A stretch of 64,000 nucleotides of DNA from Phallusia mammillata. Its lineage: Eukaryota; Chordata; Ascidiacea; Phlebobranchia; Ascidiidae. The translations under genes were made by a program, and so were the position numbers. Numbering within the stretch: position 1 is the first letter of the stretch; every line of letters starts with the position of its first letter. The notes under the pieces are model-generated. The model worked only from the letters and a program-made list of their open reading frames with translations, had not been told where the DNA came from and ran no database searches. Of the stretch, positions 12,301-26,137 are shown in pieces. The DNA is taken from the NCBI GenBank assembly GCA_003260075.1, contig QLIY01000207.1, forward strand, positions 3,523 through 67,522, in the 5' to 3' direction.

Positions 12301-15300
12301 AAACCGGTCGACGAATTATGATTGCTTTATCTTTCACGATGTCGATGTCATTGCCGAAGATGACCGAATTCCTTATACCTGTAACAGTAAGTTCAATTAC
12401 TTGCAACAGTCCAAAATAAAGAAAAACATATGTCAATAGTATATGCATTCAAACGCTATAATTACAACTGCGCAAGTGATTGATTTATGCGGTGAGACCA
12501 ATACTATATGAGCCAGGGTGTCGAACCGGAACTGAACACTATCCTGCGAACCGGTGTGAGTTTAATTGATTAAATCTGAACCGAACCGGAACCTTAAATT
12601 ATCATTTCCTTGAAAGCTAAACTTAAGTTAAACCTTATATCTTGTCTTTCGTTGAACCGGAACCTAACCGGTAAAAACGCAGCCTGTATGTTTATTTCAA
12701 ACAACTTGCTGAAGAATACGTGAGATAACAGCTACAGGGCGTTTAAAAAACGACGAATTTCATGTGTCGCGCAGTGCACAGTCAAATTTCTTTCAAAATT
12801 TGGCAAAACCGTACAAATAATAAGTGGAATCAAAATCAAACAAAATGGGATTAAAACAGGTTTGAAAACCGTATTCCGGTTTGGACCGGATACTTTGCCC
12901 GAACCGGAACGAAAACCGAACAAGGAAATGGTTCGGTTTGACTCCCTGGTATAAACAAGAGGTAACTAAGAACTTCGGCGTGAAAAGTGTTCATAGCGGC
13001 CGAATCGGTTGTTATCATCCCATGCTATTATGAGTAGTGATGCACCGAACCCGCCTAAAAAGGTTTGGGCCGAAACCGAATATTCGGCCACGAGGCCGAA
13101 CCGAAAAATCCCCGTTTCTATAGATGTTTTCAACTGAACCTTGTGTCGTTGTTGCGAGTGAAGTGAAATATGACAAATCAAAATTACTTCCACAATGCGG
13201 AAGCTTTATTAAACTTGTAATATTTTGCAGACAACGTGGCTCGTATTTTATAGATACAACAATTAGTTGATTTGTGACGTTTTGTATTGTTGAAAATGAT
13301 AGTTTGGGCATTAATTCCATGCAATTAAAAAGTTCGGTTTCGGCCGAATTTTCAAAAAAGTTCGAGCCGAAACCGAAACATCGGAAAACAGCGCATTCGG
13401 CCGAAATGTTTCGGCCAACCGAAACTTCGGTGCATCACTAATTATGAGTACAAGGGTAAAACATCTTTTGACCTTTAGGATGTTATTTTAGCAAAATTTG
13501 TGGTACAGACCGTGTTTTGACCTCTATCTCCAAAAAAGAGTATTCTTCTGTGAGTTAAAATCCCTGCAATAATCAGATCGGGTGACTTTGTGCTGTACTA
13601 CAATAGGGTTACCAGATATCCGCTACTTTCCAAACATGTCAGGAATTTTCTTGTGAAATTTGTGTCCGGAAATAATTATAAAATACAAATCTAGTGTCCG
13701 CCATCTAAAAGAGCACATGTTCTCGAAGCGGCCGAAATTGCCTTCCTGGAGGGATGTAAGTATGTTAACACGCAAAGACGACTGCTTACTTTCTTCTTTA
13801 TTTTGAAGCAGTTTATGTTTATTGATGTATGTGCGGGTTTTAATACTATACTATAAAATGCAATACGGGGCCAGTTTTGTTTTCAGAAAATTTTTGATCC
13901 ATATACAGACATAAACCTGATCGGAATTCGTCCCCGGGAGCGTCCTGGGTTCGAACCCGGTAAAAAGTGTCAGGAATATTGTATCCTATACTATATGCCA
14001 TACCGATCAAAGGAGTAGGAAAAGTCATTAGATATGTACAAGTTATTTGGACCGCCTGCGCACATACTAGACTTTTTTACGGCATGTTTGCAGATTACAA
14101 ATGCCAGTTAGGTTGATATGTTTGTAACTCATTGATTTCAACAGGGAATTTAGATTGAGCTGTACGTGTCTTCGTTTTCGTTTGGCAATAATCCGAAATA
14201 TATGCACCCTTGAAAACCTTCCAACTAAATCCATTTCTATTTTTATTTATGAAACTCAAGTAGCCTAAATACGAAATACCTACCTCCAGTGCTGCCTTAA
14301 ATCGGTTATACGAGTACTTTCTTTTTCTGAGCTTATCACATGATAAGTAAGAGCTTATCACATGATAAACCAGTAAGATAATAATATTGTGACACAAATT
14401 CCCCCTACAAATTACAAAATTCCCCCCTGGTTGGGAACCACTGGTCATTTTTAAGCAATATGAATGCACGGTATATAAGCATCTTCGTACGAAACTACGT
14501 GGCGGTGCTATTGTGTGAACGCAGCCTTAGCATATTTTATACTATTCGCAGGTGACCACGTATATCATCTCGCCCCATACCTTGACAAATTTAATTACAA
14601 GTGGGGAGGGTATTTGACAGTTTGCGCGGCTTTGGCTTTTACCAAGGAACAGTTTACAGCGGTCAATGGCTACTCCGGCGAGTTTGTGGTGAGTACTTTC
14701 ATTCACAGTTTTAAAATTGTACCGGAATACAACATGAAACAGCTCACGGGCACCGGAGCCGACTTTGATTTTTTCCCGATATGCCATATTATATGGCGTC
14801 ATAAAATAGTAAAAATCTGTCTTGTCTCTACATGTGGTGAGTACGTCAAAGCTTGCAGTATATGAGCTTTACACGAAGCAATTCCACTGCTATATAGGTT
14901 CTTCTTCTGCTGCTGTAAATCGAGGCATTTGTGCACAGTAACACCACATTGCACATTACTAAAATGGGTCCTACTTACTGGTAGACACCAGCAACTGATG
15001 CAAATAAAACTGTTTAACACACGCGATTGATATAGCCATTACAATATTCGTTTTACATTTTTCAATTTTGATATACGTTTACAACGTGTCGTTTATTTAT
15101 GCAGTGAGTTGTTAGTGACGCATTATTACTTTTAAGCTGGTCCAACAAATTAAGTTTTGTGGGCGTTCTGCTGAAACGCTTGAGGTTCCACCTTACGTTT
15201 GTGACATAACAACAGGTTTTTTTTGGTTGAAACTAGTCAGGCGTTGTCCTGGCGGTATAGAGCAGGGGCTCTCAACCGGGAGCCCGCAAAGCTTTTCCAG

Positions 15301-15416
15301 GGGGTCCGCGACAACTTTTTATTCGCGCACAACGAGATTGATAAATCGTGATATACAAAAAAATCGCTTCGGCGTTTGAAAGTGTTTGAAATCGTTCTTC
15401 ACAGGCGACAAACCAA

Positions 15417-15505
<89 letters not shown>

Positions 15506-17607
15506 AGCCATACCGGGACGAAAACCTCCGGTATTCCGCATACCCGAGAATCGGACGAACGTTAGTTATGCGTTATATGCTCCTTAGAAATATTCCTGAC
15601 CAATAATACTCTGTAACAAACCCAATTGATTTCAATAAAGGTTAATGCTGAAAAAATTAATTGGTCAAAAACAATTGTCCTCTTCACAAAGCGTTGAAAT
15701 TTAAACATTTAAGGGTGGTAAACAGCACAACAATGTTGCTGTTAAAAGAGGTACAGAAACTGGCGCCCGCTTAGGGGAGGAGAGCAGTCGCTACCTTTGG
15801 TATCACATCGTCAACCATGTAGTAAACAAGTTAATTTAGTTATTGATACAAGGTACACAACCCAATGCTGTTGATATAAGCCAATTCTTATTTGACGTTG
15901 CCTCTTTTCTGGCATTGAACAAACTTTAATATATTGGGCATATAGGAATATCCCATCGGAACGATGCCTGTTTTATAGTGGCCCCTTTAATTGGCATGTT
16001 AGAAATTCCTAACATTTACGAACCCCAAAGAATATTGTCAGCACTTTTCGTTGACATATCTTACACTTCTTTGACATAAAAGCACAAGAAGATTAAAATA
16101 ACATTGTCGAAGTGAAGTGTGGATTTGTGATACAATTTATAAAACTTTAAAAGTAACTTTAAAAGATTTTTAAATTGATACACTTAATGATCAGTTTCGA
16201 ACCACGTTTAATACAATTCACAAATAAAACTGACGTAATTTAATCAGGGAAATAACGACCCACATGTACGTAAAAATCGACTTGCTTTATTACTGAAACG
16301 TTTCGGCAAATGCTTATGCCATTGTCAGTGATATCAAATTGCCCTTTACGTCTATTTGGGACGCTTATTTCCCCCCTTAAACTTATGAACAGATCCGTGT
16401 ATAGACCTAGTGTTCAAAACTGTCATATCTCATGATTGCTGTGTTTATTTTTTTCCTCTCCCGATAAACTTTTCTCTTATCTTTCAATGCTTAAAAATCT
16501 TTTAAACTAACTCAATTCTTTACCAGGGGTGGGGTGGTGAGGATGATGACATGGGAGTCAGAATTAAAAGCACGAAATATACCGTTTCGCGTCTAAAAGA
16601 AAATTACATCAGGTACAAGTTTGTTGATATGAATCTTTTTATCTATCATCCTAAAATTGTAAACGGGCCTGAAATTCGAGCCCGAGCCCGACCCGAACCC
16701 GAAATTTCAACCCCGAAACCCGACCCGAACCCGAATCGTATTTAAGAAGCCCCTTTAAACCCGAAATTTTGATTGACAGGTATGCATACTAAAGCCTCAG
16801 GAAAGACCAATACAACAAACACAATAGATAATTGGTCTTGAACAAGGCGTTTAGGGCTGTTTGACATTAGGTCATGTCCAGCAACTGGCTACTCAGCTAG
16901 ATAAATTTATTCAAAAAATACCGACACAGAGTGTAAAGTCAGACCCAAATCAGGCCCGTTTTTCGAAGAAAAGCCCGAACCCGACCCGAAAAGCCCGGCC
17001 CGACTTACAACTCTGTGTCATCGGAAGTACTGTAGGATTCCAATATGTTTTGTGACATTTTTTGCCATACGCTCTAAATGCCATATCTTCCCACACAAGT
17101 TTACTAAACGCACTGAGAGTATTTATTAGTAATGATAGATGTTCGCGCTGTTTCCACACTGTTGTATGCACGTGTCCTCGTAATGTGCAAGCAAAGCACC
17201 CTGCAGTATGCAAACACTAAAGTTTTTGCTTAAATGCCTAACGCGGCCTGTCCCTTATATTACTCTAAAAAACAATTACCAGTGTAATACTGCACAAAAA
17301 ATAGTCTACGAAATGAAATATTATCGGTAAAAAATGTAATGTTGTGGCTTAGAATATTTACGTTTTATTAAACATGCCGTTCCAAATTTACAGGTTTAAA
17401 ATGATCAAACACAATAGTGACAAGGGAAACCCTAAAAACCCCCGTCGATTGAATCGTTTACGTTTAGCACATGAACGTATGAAAGAAGATGGTTTGAGCT
17501 CTTTAAACACATCGACTGTTGACGTCATCAAGTACATGACGCACACACGGTTGAAGTTAAAGACCTTTATGCCGAAATATGTCAAAGAAGTTCTTAATCG
17601 CCCATAA
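9335..17607 (+). CDS. B4GALT: Beta-1,4-galactosyltransferase, copy A (7 exons, 415 aa)
   Basis: A GT7-family Golgi enzyme that transfers galactose from UDP-galactose to N-acetylglucosamine or glucose acceptors. Exons are 9335-9734, 9999-10194, 12076-12173, 12270-12386, 14552-14688, 16527-16612 and 17394-17607. All introns are GT-AG and the frame is continuous to TAA. It is a type II membrane protein: a short basic N-terminus, one membrane segment at about residues 10-27, a stalk with three N-glycosylation sequons, then the catalytic domain from CPTISPLLKGP. Visible family motifs are VAVIVPFRDRE, the metal-binding DVD at 255-257 in FIFHDVDVIAED, and GWGGEDDD at 317-324. The ATG was chosen because it precedes the cytosolic tail and an in-frame stop lies upstream. 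Which vertebrate paralogue it matches best cannot be told by eye. The transferase fold is clear; donor specificity is inferred. Confidence 0.9.
10268..10623. mobile_element. Old hAT-type MITE in intron 2 of copy A
   Basis: It starts CAGTGGTTCTCAACC and ends near GGTTTAGAACCAACG. The imperfect 8-bp flanks are ACATAGAA and ATGTAGAA. The same insertion is present at 24783-25114 in copy B, so it predates the duplication. Confidence 0.65.
11041..11192. mobile_element. Small hAT-type MITE at a CTCTAGAG site (copy A)
   Basis: It begins CAGTGGTTCTGACCC, ends GGTTAAGAACCACTG, and is flanked by CTCTAGAG (11033-11040) and CTGTAGAG (11193-11200). CTCTAGAG fits the preferred hAT target nTCTAGAn. The paralogous site in copy B carries a different, longer element (25534-26393). 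Confidence 0.8.
11229..11238. other. Run of 10 C
   Basis: Copy B reads GATTTTTTTTAATG at the equivalent place (near 26428) where copy A reads GA, ten C, then TTTAATG. The run replaces a short T-rich stretch rather than adding a duplication. Confidence 0.8.
12513..12949. mobile_element. hAT-like MITE with CCGGTT repeats
   Basis: The ends CCAGGGTGTCGAACCG and GGTTCGGTTTGACTCCCTGG form imperfect terminal inverted repeats. The interior is rich in GAACCGGAAC. The element is shared with copy B from about 28545. Flanks TATATGAG and TATAAACA only partly match. Confidence 0.55.
13035..13440. mobile_element. hAT-type MITE, TAGTGATGCACCGAA family, 406 bp
   Basis: Terminal inverted repeats TAGTGATGCACCGAA and TTCGGTGCATCACTA are flanked by a perfect 8-bp duplication, ATTATGAG at 13027-13034 and 13441-13448. 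The subterminal regions are rich in CGAAACCGAA. No transposase frame is present. Copy B carries only one end of this family, inverted, at about 28985-29018. Confidence 0.92.
13935..13970 (+). other. tRNA B-box-like palindrome
   Basis: CTGGGTTCGAACCCGGTA resembles a Pol III B box, but no convincing A box or cloverleaf is visible upstream. It could be a decayed SINE or a chance palindrome. Confidence 0.2.
15264..15505. mobile_element. hAT-like left end interrupted by 87 C
   Basis: CAGGGGCTCTCAACCGGGAGCCCGCAAAG begins a hAT-type left end that shares its body with 23942-24355 (ATTCGCGCACAACGAGATTGATAAAT). Positions 15419-15505 are all C, after which unrelated sequence follows. The right end is missing, as though a contig junction or an expansion has removed it. 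Confidence 0.55.
16666..17010. repeat. CCCGAACCCGA-rich transposon-like repeat
   Basis: GGGCCTGAAATTCGAGCCCG at the left and CGGGCCCG-type sequence at the right (AAAGCCCGGCCCGAC) bracket a block rich in CCCGACCCGAA. A related, shorter block lies at about 30150-30245 in copy B. It is probably a hAT-like MITE; ends and target duplication were not resolved. Confidence 0.4.
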
Positions 17608-17693
17608 GCGATTTACAAATTTGTTTTTAAGTTTTTCATAGCTGTGTATAACACTTCATCTACCCTATGAAGTAATGAGCAGTCATTTAAAAT

Positions 17694-17704
17694 CCCCCCC
17701 CCCC
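17694..17704. other. Run of 11 C after copy A's last exon
   Basis: It lies 86 bases past the stop codon. Copy B has ordinary AT-rich sequence here (near 30995). Confidence 0.8.
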
Positions 17705-19249
17705 GTTATTTACCTGTTTTCATAAAACTTTCGTTTTAACGAGTGTATGAAATTAACTGTATACATTAACGACGTTAAATACTACATTTTTTGTATTTTT
17801 GCAATGAAACTGCTCTCAAAGAACTAAATTGCTTAGTGTGTAAATGTTTATTGTTTGTTTCATTTTTTTAATATTTCTGTACATGTGCATTTTATTTTAA
17901 TCACCTTTGCGACGTTGTACCATAGATTACTTATATGTTTAGTGTTCTATGGTTAAACGTTTAAAATGATTGTTACATCTCGTTGTGCATATGTTTATGT
18001 TTTCTATGTTTCCCGCCAGTAGCCTTGATTCCTGTGTATGACGCAGTGTTGTGCAACCTGGAACATTGTCTGTCACGCTATCGGTGATTGAGATGTCACA
18101 ACCTCCACATTGTTTATTGCTATCTTATCTTGTAAGCGAGGCCGCCTCGTGTTTATTAGTGACTGGAACTTACAAGTTACAGCGTCTGCATGCATTTTTT
18201 AACTGGTCAGTTATGTTTGTTTTTGTGTAAAGAACAGGAAAATTATGCTTTTAAAAACTGAACCGTCCATTGCGTGACTTGTACATTTAGTGACCGATAA
18301 GCACATGTTTAAACCTTGTTGATAACCTTTCGGATTTGAATTTATGTGCAACCTTATTCAGACGTGCCTCCCGCCGTCGTCCACCCACGTTTTATTCTGA
18401 ACCGAACTGTGTTTTCCGGTAAGATTATTGTTGCTTAAAGTTTCGCCGTCCGTCACTGGTGTGAGTGATGTTTATATGTGATGTTTTTTGATGCTGTTTT
18501 TACAGACCTTCTGCTGATCGCTTGCATTTAAATGACTCCGGTCTTTTAATTGTTTCGTAGGCGAAATGTCACTGAATGTCTGTCTGTTCCCTTGTCTAAA
18601 TTTAAACATGTTTGTAGAAACCGCCTTTTGACCCTTGTACTCGCTGTGCTGCCGCACTCTCGAGCGCCACCATTCGGCCATATTGCAGAATAAAAGAGTT
18701 CGTTATATAGCTCTTGGCGTCTTGGAGTTTGAGCTCAAGGAAAGACGCGTTAAAGACAGTTTTAGGAACACAATTGATCGCCCCTGATTTGCTGTCTGGA
18801 GGCGCATGGAGTCGCACCTTCTGATAATGATTTAAGGCAACGCAACAATGAGTGTGCAATTTCACACAAATGTTGATTTTTAGTCTTTAACGGTCTTAAT
18901 TAGCCACACGTGTGCATGATACGTTTAGTAACTAGTAAACTTTATATTTCTAAATTCTGATACATATTGATTTGTGTGGTTTTAGACGCCTGCAAAAGTG
19001 GTCTTTGACCAACCAGGCCAGTACAATAGCGTCTGGTAAGAAGCAATCCGTTATCAGAGAATAATATACAGAACAGACAAGATTAAACAGCAAACCGAAG
19101 AAAAACACGGCGAACTTGTTGTTCTAGTGTAAGTGCTGCCAATAGTGTAAAGTAAACGTTGTGCCCTAAAAAATAACGGGACCATATTTGATGTATTGCT
19201 TTTGTTGGAAACAGGGATTGCTGGAGAGTAAACAAAAAGCAGCAAATAT

Positions 19250-19609
19250 AGCTCAGTGGTGGCCAGACCTGCTTCATGCTTGAGCCACATATCACAAAAC
19301 ATAGTTTTCAAAGAGTCGCAACACAAAAAATCAAAAACGAATGTATTCACTCACAATGAAGTGTAGGCTATCAAATAATGATTACTGTTGCGTGGTGATA
19401 TTGTAAGTCTCTACCTGGACTGCAAGGTGTTTGAAGTTAGGTTTCAGGTCAATCCAAGTAAAGTTTCAGGTCATTCCAATCAGCGAATCACAAATGAGAA
19501 GCGCACATCGTCATTATTGGCAAGGCAAGGCACGGCAGATATATCGGGTAGAAAACATGTGCCAAGCCATCCTTCTAGTTTTATCGTAGAACCACAAACC
19601 GTAATTCAA
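19250..19609. other. Spacer between duplication copies
   Basis: It starts with CAGTGGTGGCCAGACC, which looks like another hAT-type end. It also contains a fragment of the 913-1362 repeat family at about 19440-19560. No gene is supported here. Confidence 0.5.
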
Positions 19610-22600
19610 CAGTTATTGTTTTTGAAGGATTAAATATAAAAAACTTTGCCTTAGTTTGTAAACTATACTTTTATCGGCCTACAATTCTTTTATCAAGTGT
19701 TGGTTGTGGTGTAAACTTCTCCTGTTTTAGAAAACTTTGTACGATATACAATATACATCATAGTAATTTTTGTTGCAAACCTTACAAGTTCAGCCACCTT
19801 CGGTTCTGCTTCCCTTCACGCCTCAGTTCCCTGCTACGAGCCCAAAACATTCCAGCTTGACCGCAAGTTCAAGTTTTACTCATCGACTATTTTTTACCTC
19901 TCCTACTGCCACAAGCAATGCCGAAAATTAAAAGCGCTTTTGAAATTTTGTTTTCTACAAAATGGGCAAAGTATGCTATTCCCAGAGTCACAAGACTTAC
20001 CAAATGTCATGAGCTCATTTTGACCAATTTTCAAAACTTGATTTGTATTTTTTTGGTAAAGTGGTTCGAATTAACCAACCTCAACCAACAATGCAATAGA
20101 ACTAAATGCATTCGATTACTATTTGCCACATGCACACAAATTTCATTGGGTTTGTTCGCTACGTTATGTTTTCTGCGTAGAAAAGCAGATTTTAGATTGT
20201 TGATTTTCTTGAGATAAAGCCTATAGTGAACTTTAGTCTCCTTACATTAAAAAGAATGACTTTAAAATAATACGAAATAAGGTGTTCAAATCTTAACTTA
20301 AATACTACTAAAAGTAAAGTTGTTACACAGCATTAAAACGCCTTTGGGGTTTAAGAGATCGTTCCTAAACTTTCGTCGTTTAATTTTTAGTAAAATAATT
20401 TCGTTTCCTACAAAACGCCGGTGAAGCAAGAACGCCGTCCCAATGAAACCTCAGACCATCCCGAGTATTTTTTTACACGAATTGCATTTAAAATTTTGGG
20501 TAAGCCACCTACCGGAAATCAGCAAACCTGGCTACAATGAGTTTTTACGTTAGTAGCTCCACCTGTTTTTTACCCTCCCATGGTCGCATGCACCTAAACG
20601 CTCTTTATTTCTTCAAATATTGCGGGTTGTGGAAACGTTAGTTGTGTTTTCTGCCCGACTTTTAGTTTTGCAGTCAGCTACGCTTGGGCTGTAGTTCACT
20701 AACAGTAGCAATCTTACCCATGAAAAAATATGTTTGTTTATTAAAATCAATTATGTCGTTACCTAGCAACTTTATCGTGCGCTTTATTGAGCAAGTGTTC
20801 GTTGAAAAAAGTTTTGATGCAATGCGTTTTGTCATTATCAATAGAACATGAGAAAATATAACATAATTTACTAAAAAGTGAAACATGTCGGATGTTGTAA
20901 GGTTTTATGGGGAAGAATTTTGATTTCACTCTGTTTTTTTTCTGTTTTTTTTTTCTTTATTATCCGGTGAGGTTTGTCCATGCACTATTGGCATGAAATC
21001 TTTGATGGACTTGGATGAAACTTTCACAAGTGATGGATATAGTTATAGATATAGCATTTGACTTGATAAACCCCCCATTTAGAAAGGTTTCTGAGGGGGA
21101 ATTGTGTAATAAAGGCAACAGAACGCGGGTTACACATATTTATGCATTGCTTGGTTAAGGGGGTGTTAACAGCCTTATGAAACCAGAAGCGTCAACGAAT
21201 GTTGGCCGATTTGAATAAATTTTTACAGAATTGTCAAATGGGTCATTGTGGTTTCATTTTTTATAGTTTTGGGTGTAGAAACCCCATCAGTGACCCCACT
21301 AAACCCCTAAAGTGGTTTTTATCAACAGTGTTGAAAAGCGTTGAATTTAAACGTTAAAGGGTGGTGAACAGCACAAAAATGTTGTTGTTAAAAGAGGTAC
21401 AGAAACTGGCGCCCGCTTAGGGGAGGAGATGAGTCGCTACCTTTGGTATTACATGTAGTAAGTAGTAAACAAGTGTAACGTTTGTGAACTAAATTGTTAG
21501 AATTTAGCCCTATTCTTGCTTTAACTGCCTTTACCGCAAGAAGAACGCCTGACTAGTCAACCGAAAAAAAAACTTCATAACGCATATTGTTATGTACTCC
21601 TGCGAAACTTAATTTGTTAGACCAGTTAAAAACTAACAATGCCTCACTGACAACTCACTGCGTAAATAGACACGTTGTAAACGTAACAAACGACTTTGAA
21701 ACGTATAAAACGACTCGAAAAGGTTGTGCATCCCTGGTCTGGGCCAAATGCCTGTGCGCTAATGCAAGCTTTAACGTAGTCTCGCTGCATGTAACAGCAA
21801 TAAATACATTTATTTGTATTTTATGACGTCATATAATATGGCATACCCGGAAAAAATTCAAAGTCTGCGCCTGTGATTTAACATTTAAATCCTATTGTGG
21901 TGCAACAGAAGTACATTGCCAGTGGAAAGTGGAAAACAACGTCACATTACTATGCAATGTGTCTTTCTTGTTGTTTTCCGACGTCGCAACCCATACGAAA
22001 AGATTGAAAACGTGGTTACTTTTTAAGGCACCATGTTTGGTTGCTTGTTAATGAAAAATGGACAAAAATACCTAAAACTCAAAAGGGTCCGCAAAGGCAT
22101 AAAGGTTGAGAACCACTGCCATAGATCTTTCTTTGGTAGTCAGCGCGATTTAGTTTTAACGGTCCGGCCCTGCGAGTAATGACGAAGCGCGTTTCTCATT
22201 TTTGACACGCTCATTGGAATGACCTGAAACTTAGCAGACTGCAACGGACCAAAAATTTAGAGGTGGCCTGTGAAAAACCGTTTGAATTTATGTCAAACTG
22301 TTCATGTTTTATACCCGACAGATCTTTCTCTTGTCGTTAGTGCGCTTTAATCATGCCTACAAATAAAGACTCTGCGCGTTTCTAATTTTTAATAAAACCG
22401 AATTTATTCCACAAATGTTGTAATATTTAACTAATTTCTTGGTGGAACCTAAACCAACTGATATTTCGTTTTTAAAACTAAAATGAAAACAAAATTTCGT
22501 TCTGTAACGTTTTTCGAAACCAATTTTTATTTCGAAACCAACATTTCCGTTTCTAATTTTCCTTTTAAGGCGATTGATTGGCATTATTAAAGAAAAGTTA

Positions 22601-23273
22601 CTTTTCCCCTAATAATAATGTTTTAGGATCGTATACTTAGAGCCCAGTCAGAACAATAAGAAACAAAATAAAGATTATTTAATGACCAGTAGATGACTCC
22701 AGAACACAGGACGAATTACGGCAGGACGACGCAAAACTTTATACAGCTCTTTCGCGTTAATGTCAACCGAAATGCCGAGATAAAAATAGCTGGTAATTTA
22801 TATCGGTAATTGAGTTTAAATTCAAGAGAAAGTCAAAAGAAAAAATCAAAAGAGAAACTGTCAAGAGAAAAACTCCAGAGAGAGTATCTAAACAATCTTA
22901 TGTAACATCAGATCTTCCGAATGTAATCAAACGATTTTGCGGAATAATTAAACAACATTTTGGCGAAAAGTCGTTTCGTTAGCAAATACGGAGTGAAACC
23001 ATAAACATCGCTTTAGTAGTTGAAACTACTTGCTTTAACGTACATCTGTGCCAGTTTATAGAAAAATATTATGCGCGAGATGTATTTTTATTTATTCACG
23101 ATATTGGACATTATACTGCACATGCATTTATGTGTGAGCGACACTTGAGAACAGGCATCGGTAAAAGTCATTCCGTTGGCAAATACGGAGTGAAACCAGT
23201 TGAAACCACTGATTCTGACGTACATCTGTGCCAATTTATAGAAAAGATATTAGGCGAAATAGAAAAATATGAA

Positions 23274-26070
23274 ATGGAAATACCTCGTCCAAAGCGAATA
23301 TGGGTGCTGTTCACGATCCTTATAATGGGTACTTTTATGACATTTGTACCATATCTTATCAAATACGGTCCAGTAAAATCATCAATGATACAAAATTACC
23401 AGAAAAATGAGTGCTTGAACCGTAAGATAAATGAATGGATGGAAGTCAGTCGCAAGCAAGGGTTTGTCGATGGTGCCAAGCTGGACGAAACTGTGACGGA
23501 CTGCCTTAATGTGACTATTAAACGTGACAAAGCCATAGGAACGCTTTTTGGAAACATACAAAACATTACAGAAAAAAATGGAACAAAAATGGAAAAAGTA
23601 AACGAAAAAAAGAAGCAAGAAATGTGTCCCACCATTTCGCCACTCCTGAAAGGTCCAATTTCAATCCTGATAAGTGGTAAGTTTAAAGAAATTCTGTGAA
23701 ATGGAAATCAGACAGTATAGGATATTTGCAATGTACTGCTTAGCAGGAGGATTGTTAATTTCAATCAACAATGACCATAACTCTTCGAAACATCTGTTGG
23801 AAGTAAACCTAAAGCGGGTGTTTTTGAGTTTTTAATGAAAATTGTCAGTTAGATATTTAGACAAGACCTCCTGTGAGAAAGGGCATTCTATCAATACAGT
23901 TAAAATGGGCAGATGTGTTTTGTTTGTTGGTAACTCTAAATCAGTGTCTCTCAACCGGGGGGCCGCAAAGGGCCCGAGATAACTTCTTAATTCCCGCACA
24001 ACGAGATTGATAAATTGCGATTTAAAAAGAAACGCTTCGGCGTTTTAAAATAGCATGAAACTTGTTTAAAATCATTCTTAGTAGGCGACTAATTAAAATG
24101 CATTGTAACATTTAAATCCACGTGTTATGCAGCAAACGTAAATTGTTAGTTGAAAACGATGTCACATCACAACGCAATGTGTCTTTCTTGTTGATTGCCG
24201 ACGTCGCAACCCCAAAAAAGAATTGAAAACGTGGTTTGCCTCAAGGCACCATGTTTTGGTTGCTTGTCAATGAAAATCAGACAAAAATGCCTAAGATTTG
24301 AAGGGATGACAATATCGAAAAGGGTCCACAAAGGCAAAAGGGTTGAGAACCACTGCTCTAAAGGCTGACCTGGAGGATACCACGTCGCACTTATTTGTCA
24401 GACTGCAAACTAGCATGCGACACTATCTATGCAAACACTTGTTAACACTTACTCCAAGAAATGTTACGACCATTAAAAACCTCTCTTATCTATTTTTGTG
24501 GCAGCCGAATTAGACTACAATGCGAAGGAGACCAATACAAGTAAGCCACCACTACAAAACTGGCCACCAACCTTGGAAGAGGTGGCGGTCCATTACAAGG
24601 ATTTGGAACTCGGTGGTTCCTATGCTGGATCACGTGACTGCAAGTGTAAGACTTCTGTTGCTGTTATCGTTCCATTCCGAGACCGGGAAATGCATTTAAG
24701 GTGAGTCGAAAGCGCTTCTGTGCACCTCGCTCCATTTAACATTTTGTATCTATACCAATTTGGTTCTGTTAAGGACATAGAACATTGGTTCTCAACAATT
24801 TGATTTTGCGGGCCCTTTTCGATGCTGTAAGCTAATTGCGAACCCCTTTAAAGCTTTCGGTATTTTTTTTCATTTTGTTATTAACAAGCAACCAATACAC
24901 GGTGCATAAAATAGCAACCACGTTCAGGAGCTAAATTTGAATCCCTTTGTTTGGGTTGAAACATCGTGAATCAACAAGAAAGACTAATTGAATACACGTT
25001 TTTTAAATACACGGTTTTAAACAAGTTTCGTGCCATTTTAAAACACTAAAGCATTTTTTTAATCGCGTTTTTCGCGAATTAAGAAGTTCGCGGACCCCCG
25101 GTTTAGAACCACCGATATATAAATTGATGCTGGTTCGTGTACATGGCCTGTATACAATAACTTATTTGCCTTTTCTATGATTTATCTCGAGGCACTCAGT
25201 AACAAAGGAAAGCTTAATGAATTTAGGTTAAAACCTTCCATACTTGCAAAACTATAGATAACCTTCAAAACCGGTCGCAATTAAACCAAAGGCAAAATTT
25301 ACTTAAAATCCAACGGGATCAAAGTTTTCAGTTAAATGTTTAATTTGTGTGTGTTTTGTTTAGAGCAAAAATAAGTTTTTAAATGGCTGCAAAATTGTTA
25401 GTTGTCTACCATGCAATCACAGGTCCAGTTTACTTTTTTAATTACGCAAAAGTCTGGGGGTCTTACCTAATTATCCTTCAGAGTTTAAGCAACTTTCACA
25501 AAGTGTGCATAGCCTACCTCAAATGCTCTAGAGCAGTGGTTCTTAACCCGGGTTCGATCGAACCCCAGGGGTTCGGCCCAGGGGTGTCGCTAAAACCCCA
25601 GGGGTGGGGTTCGGTTCGACGAAGGTCTTTTTGGAGTAAATACAAACCCGTTTTTGTCAAACTTTAGGGTCTATAGTCGCTAAAAACGGCAATTTCTATT
25701 TGTCAAATACCAAAACACTGGAAGGTTAAACTTAGGCAGGGGTGTTTTAAACTGCTCTAAACAGTTTTTGTGGTACTAAAAAGAGTATTACCAGCCTAAC
25801 AACCATATGTGTCAAACTTTTTGTACGCCTATTGTGTGCAAACAATGCGAACAAAACAGGTACCACAAACATTACAATATAAATTATGACATCACAAACA
25901 CTAAGACTGATCTCCACGCTGTGCAGCTCAATCTGTGCACCAAGCTAGATATTAATCTGGGTTTTTGGGCGCTACTAGATGGTAAATACATGATATAAAC
26001 CAAGTATTTTAAAACCAAAATAAGCAGGTAAATGACGGCCGTTAGTGAAATAAGAATCTGCGATGGGGCC

Positions 26071-26137
<67 letters not shown>

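Larger units (their letters stand above)
2400..19240. repeat. Segmental duplication, copy A
   Basis: Long stretches align in the same order and orientation with 19610-32370. Examples are the TTAAATATAAAAACTTTGCC block (2422 versus 19632), the block at 2830-3060 versus 19760-19990, the region before the galactosyltransferase (7320-9300 versus 21720-23270), all seven exons, and the AATAATATACAGAACAGACA tail (19060 versus 32180). Copy A is about 4 kb longer, largely through transposon insertions and blocks deleted from copy B. Both boundaries are approximate. Confidence 0.85.

Noticed and set aside
13935-13970. tRNA gene
   Set aside because: Only a B-box-like palindrome is visible; no acceptor stem, anticodon arm or A box at the right spacing.
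15272-15606. Polyglycine and polyproline proteins over the C runs (also at 25884-26235, 26984-27290, 36127-36469)
   Set aside because: They exist only because a C run is open in all frames; flanking codons show no coding character and the runs are suspected gaps.
23130-23273. N-terminal extension of galactosyltransferase copy B giving a 189-codon frame
   Set aside because: The matching frame in copy A stops at a TAA (near 9241), and the next ATG gives a normal type II membrane protein start.
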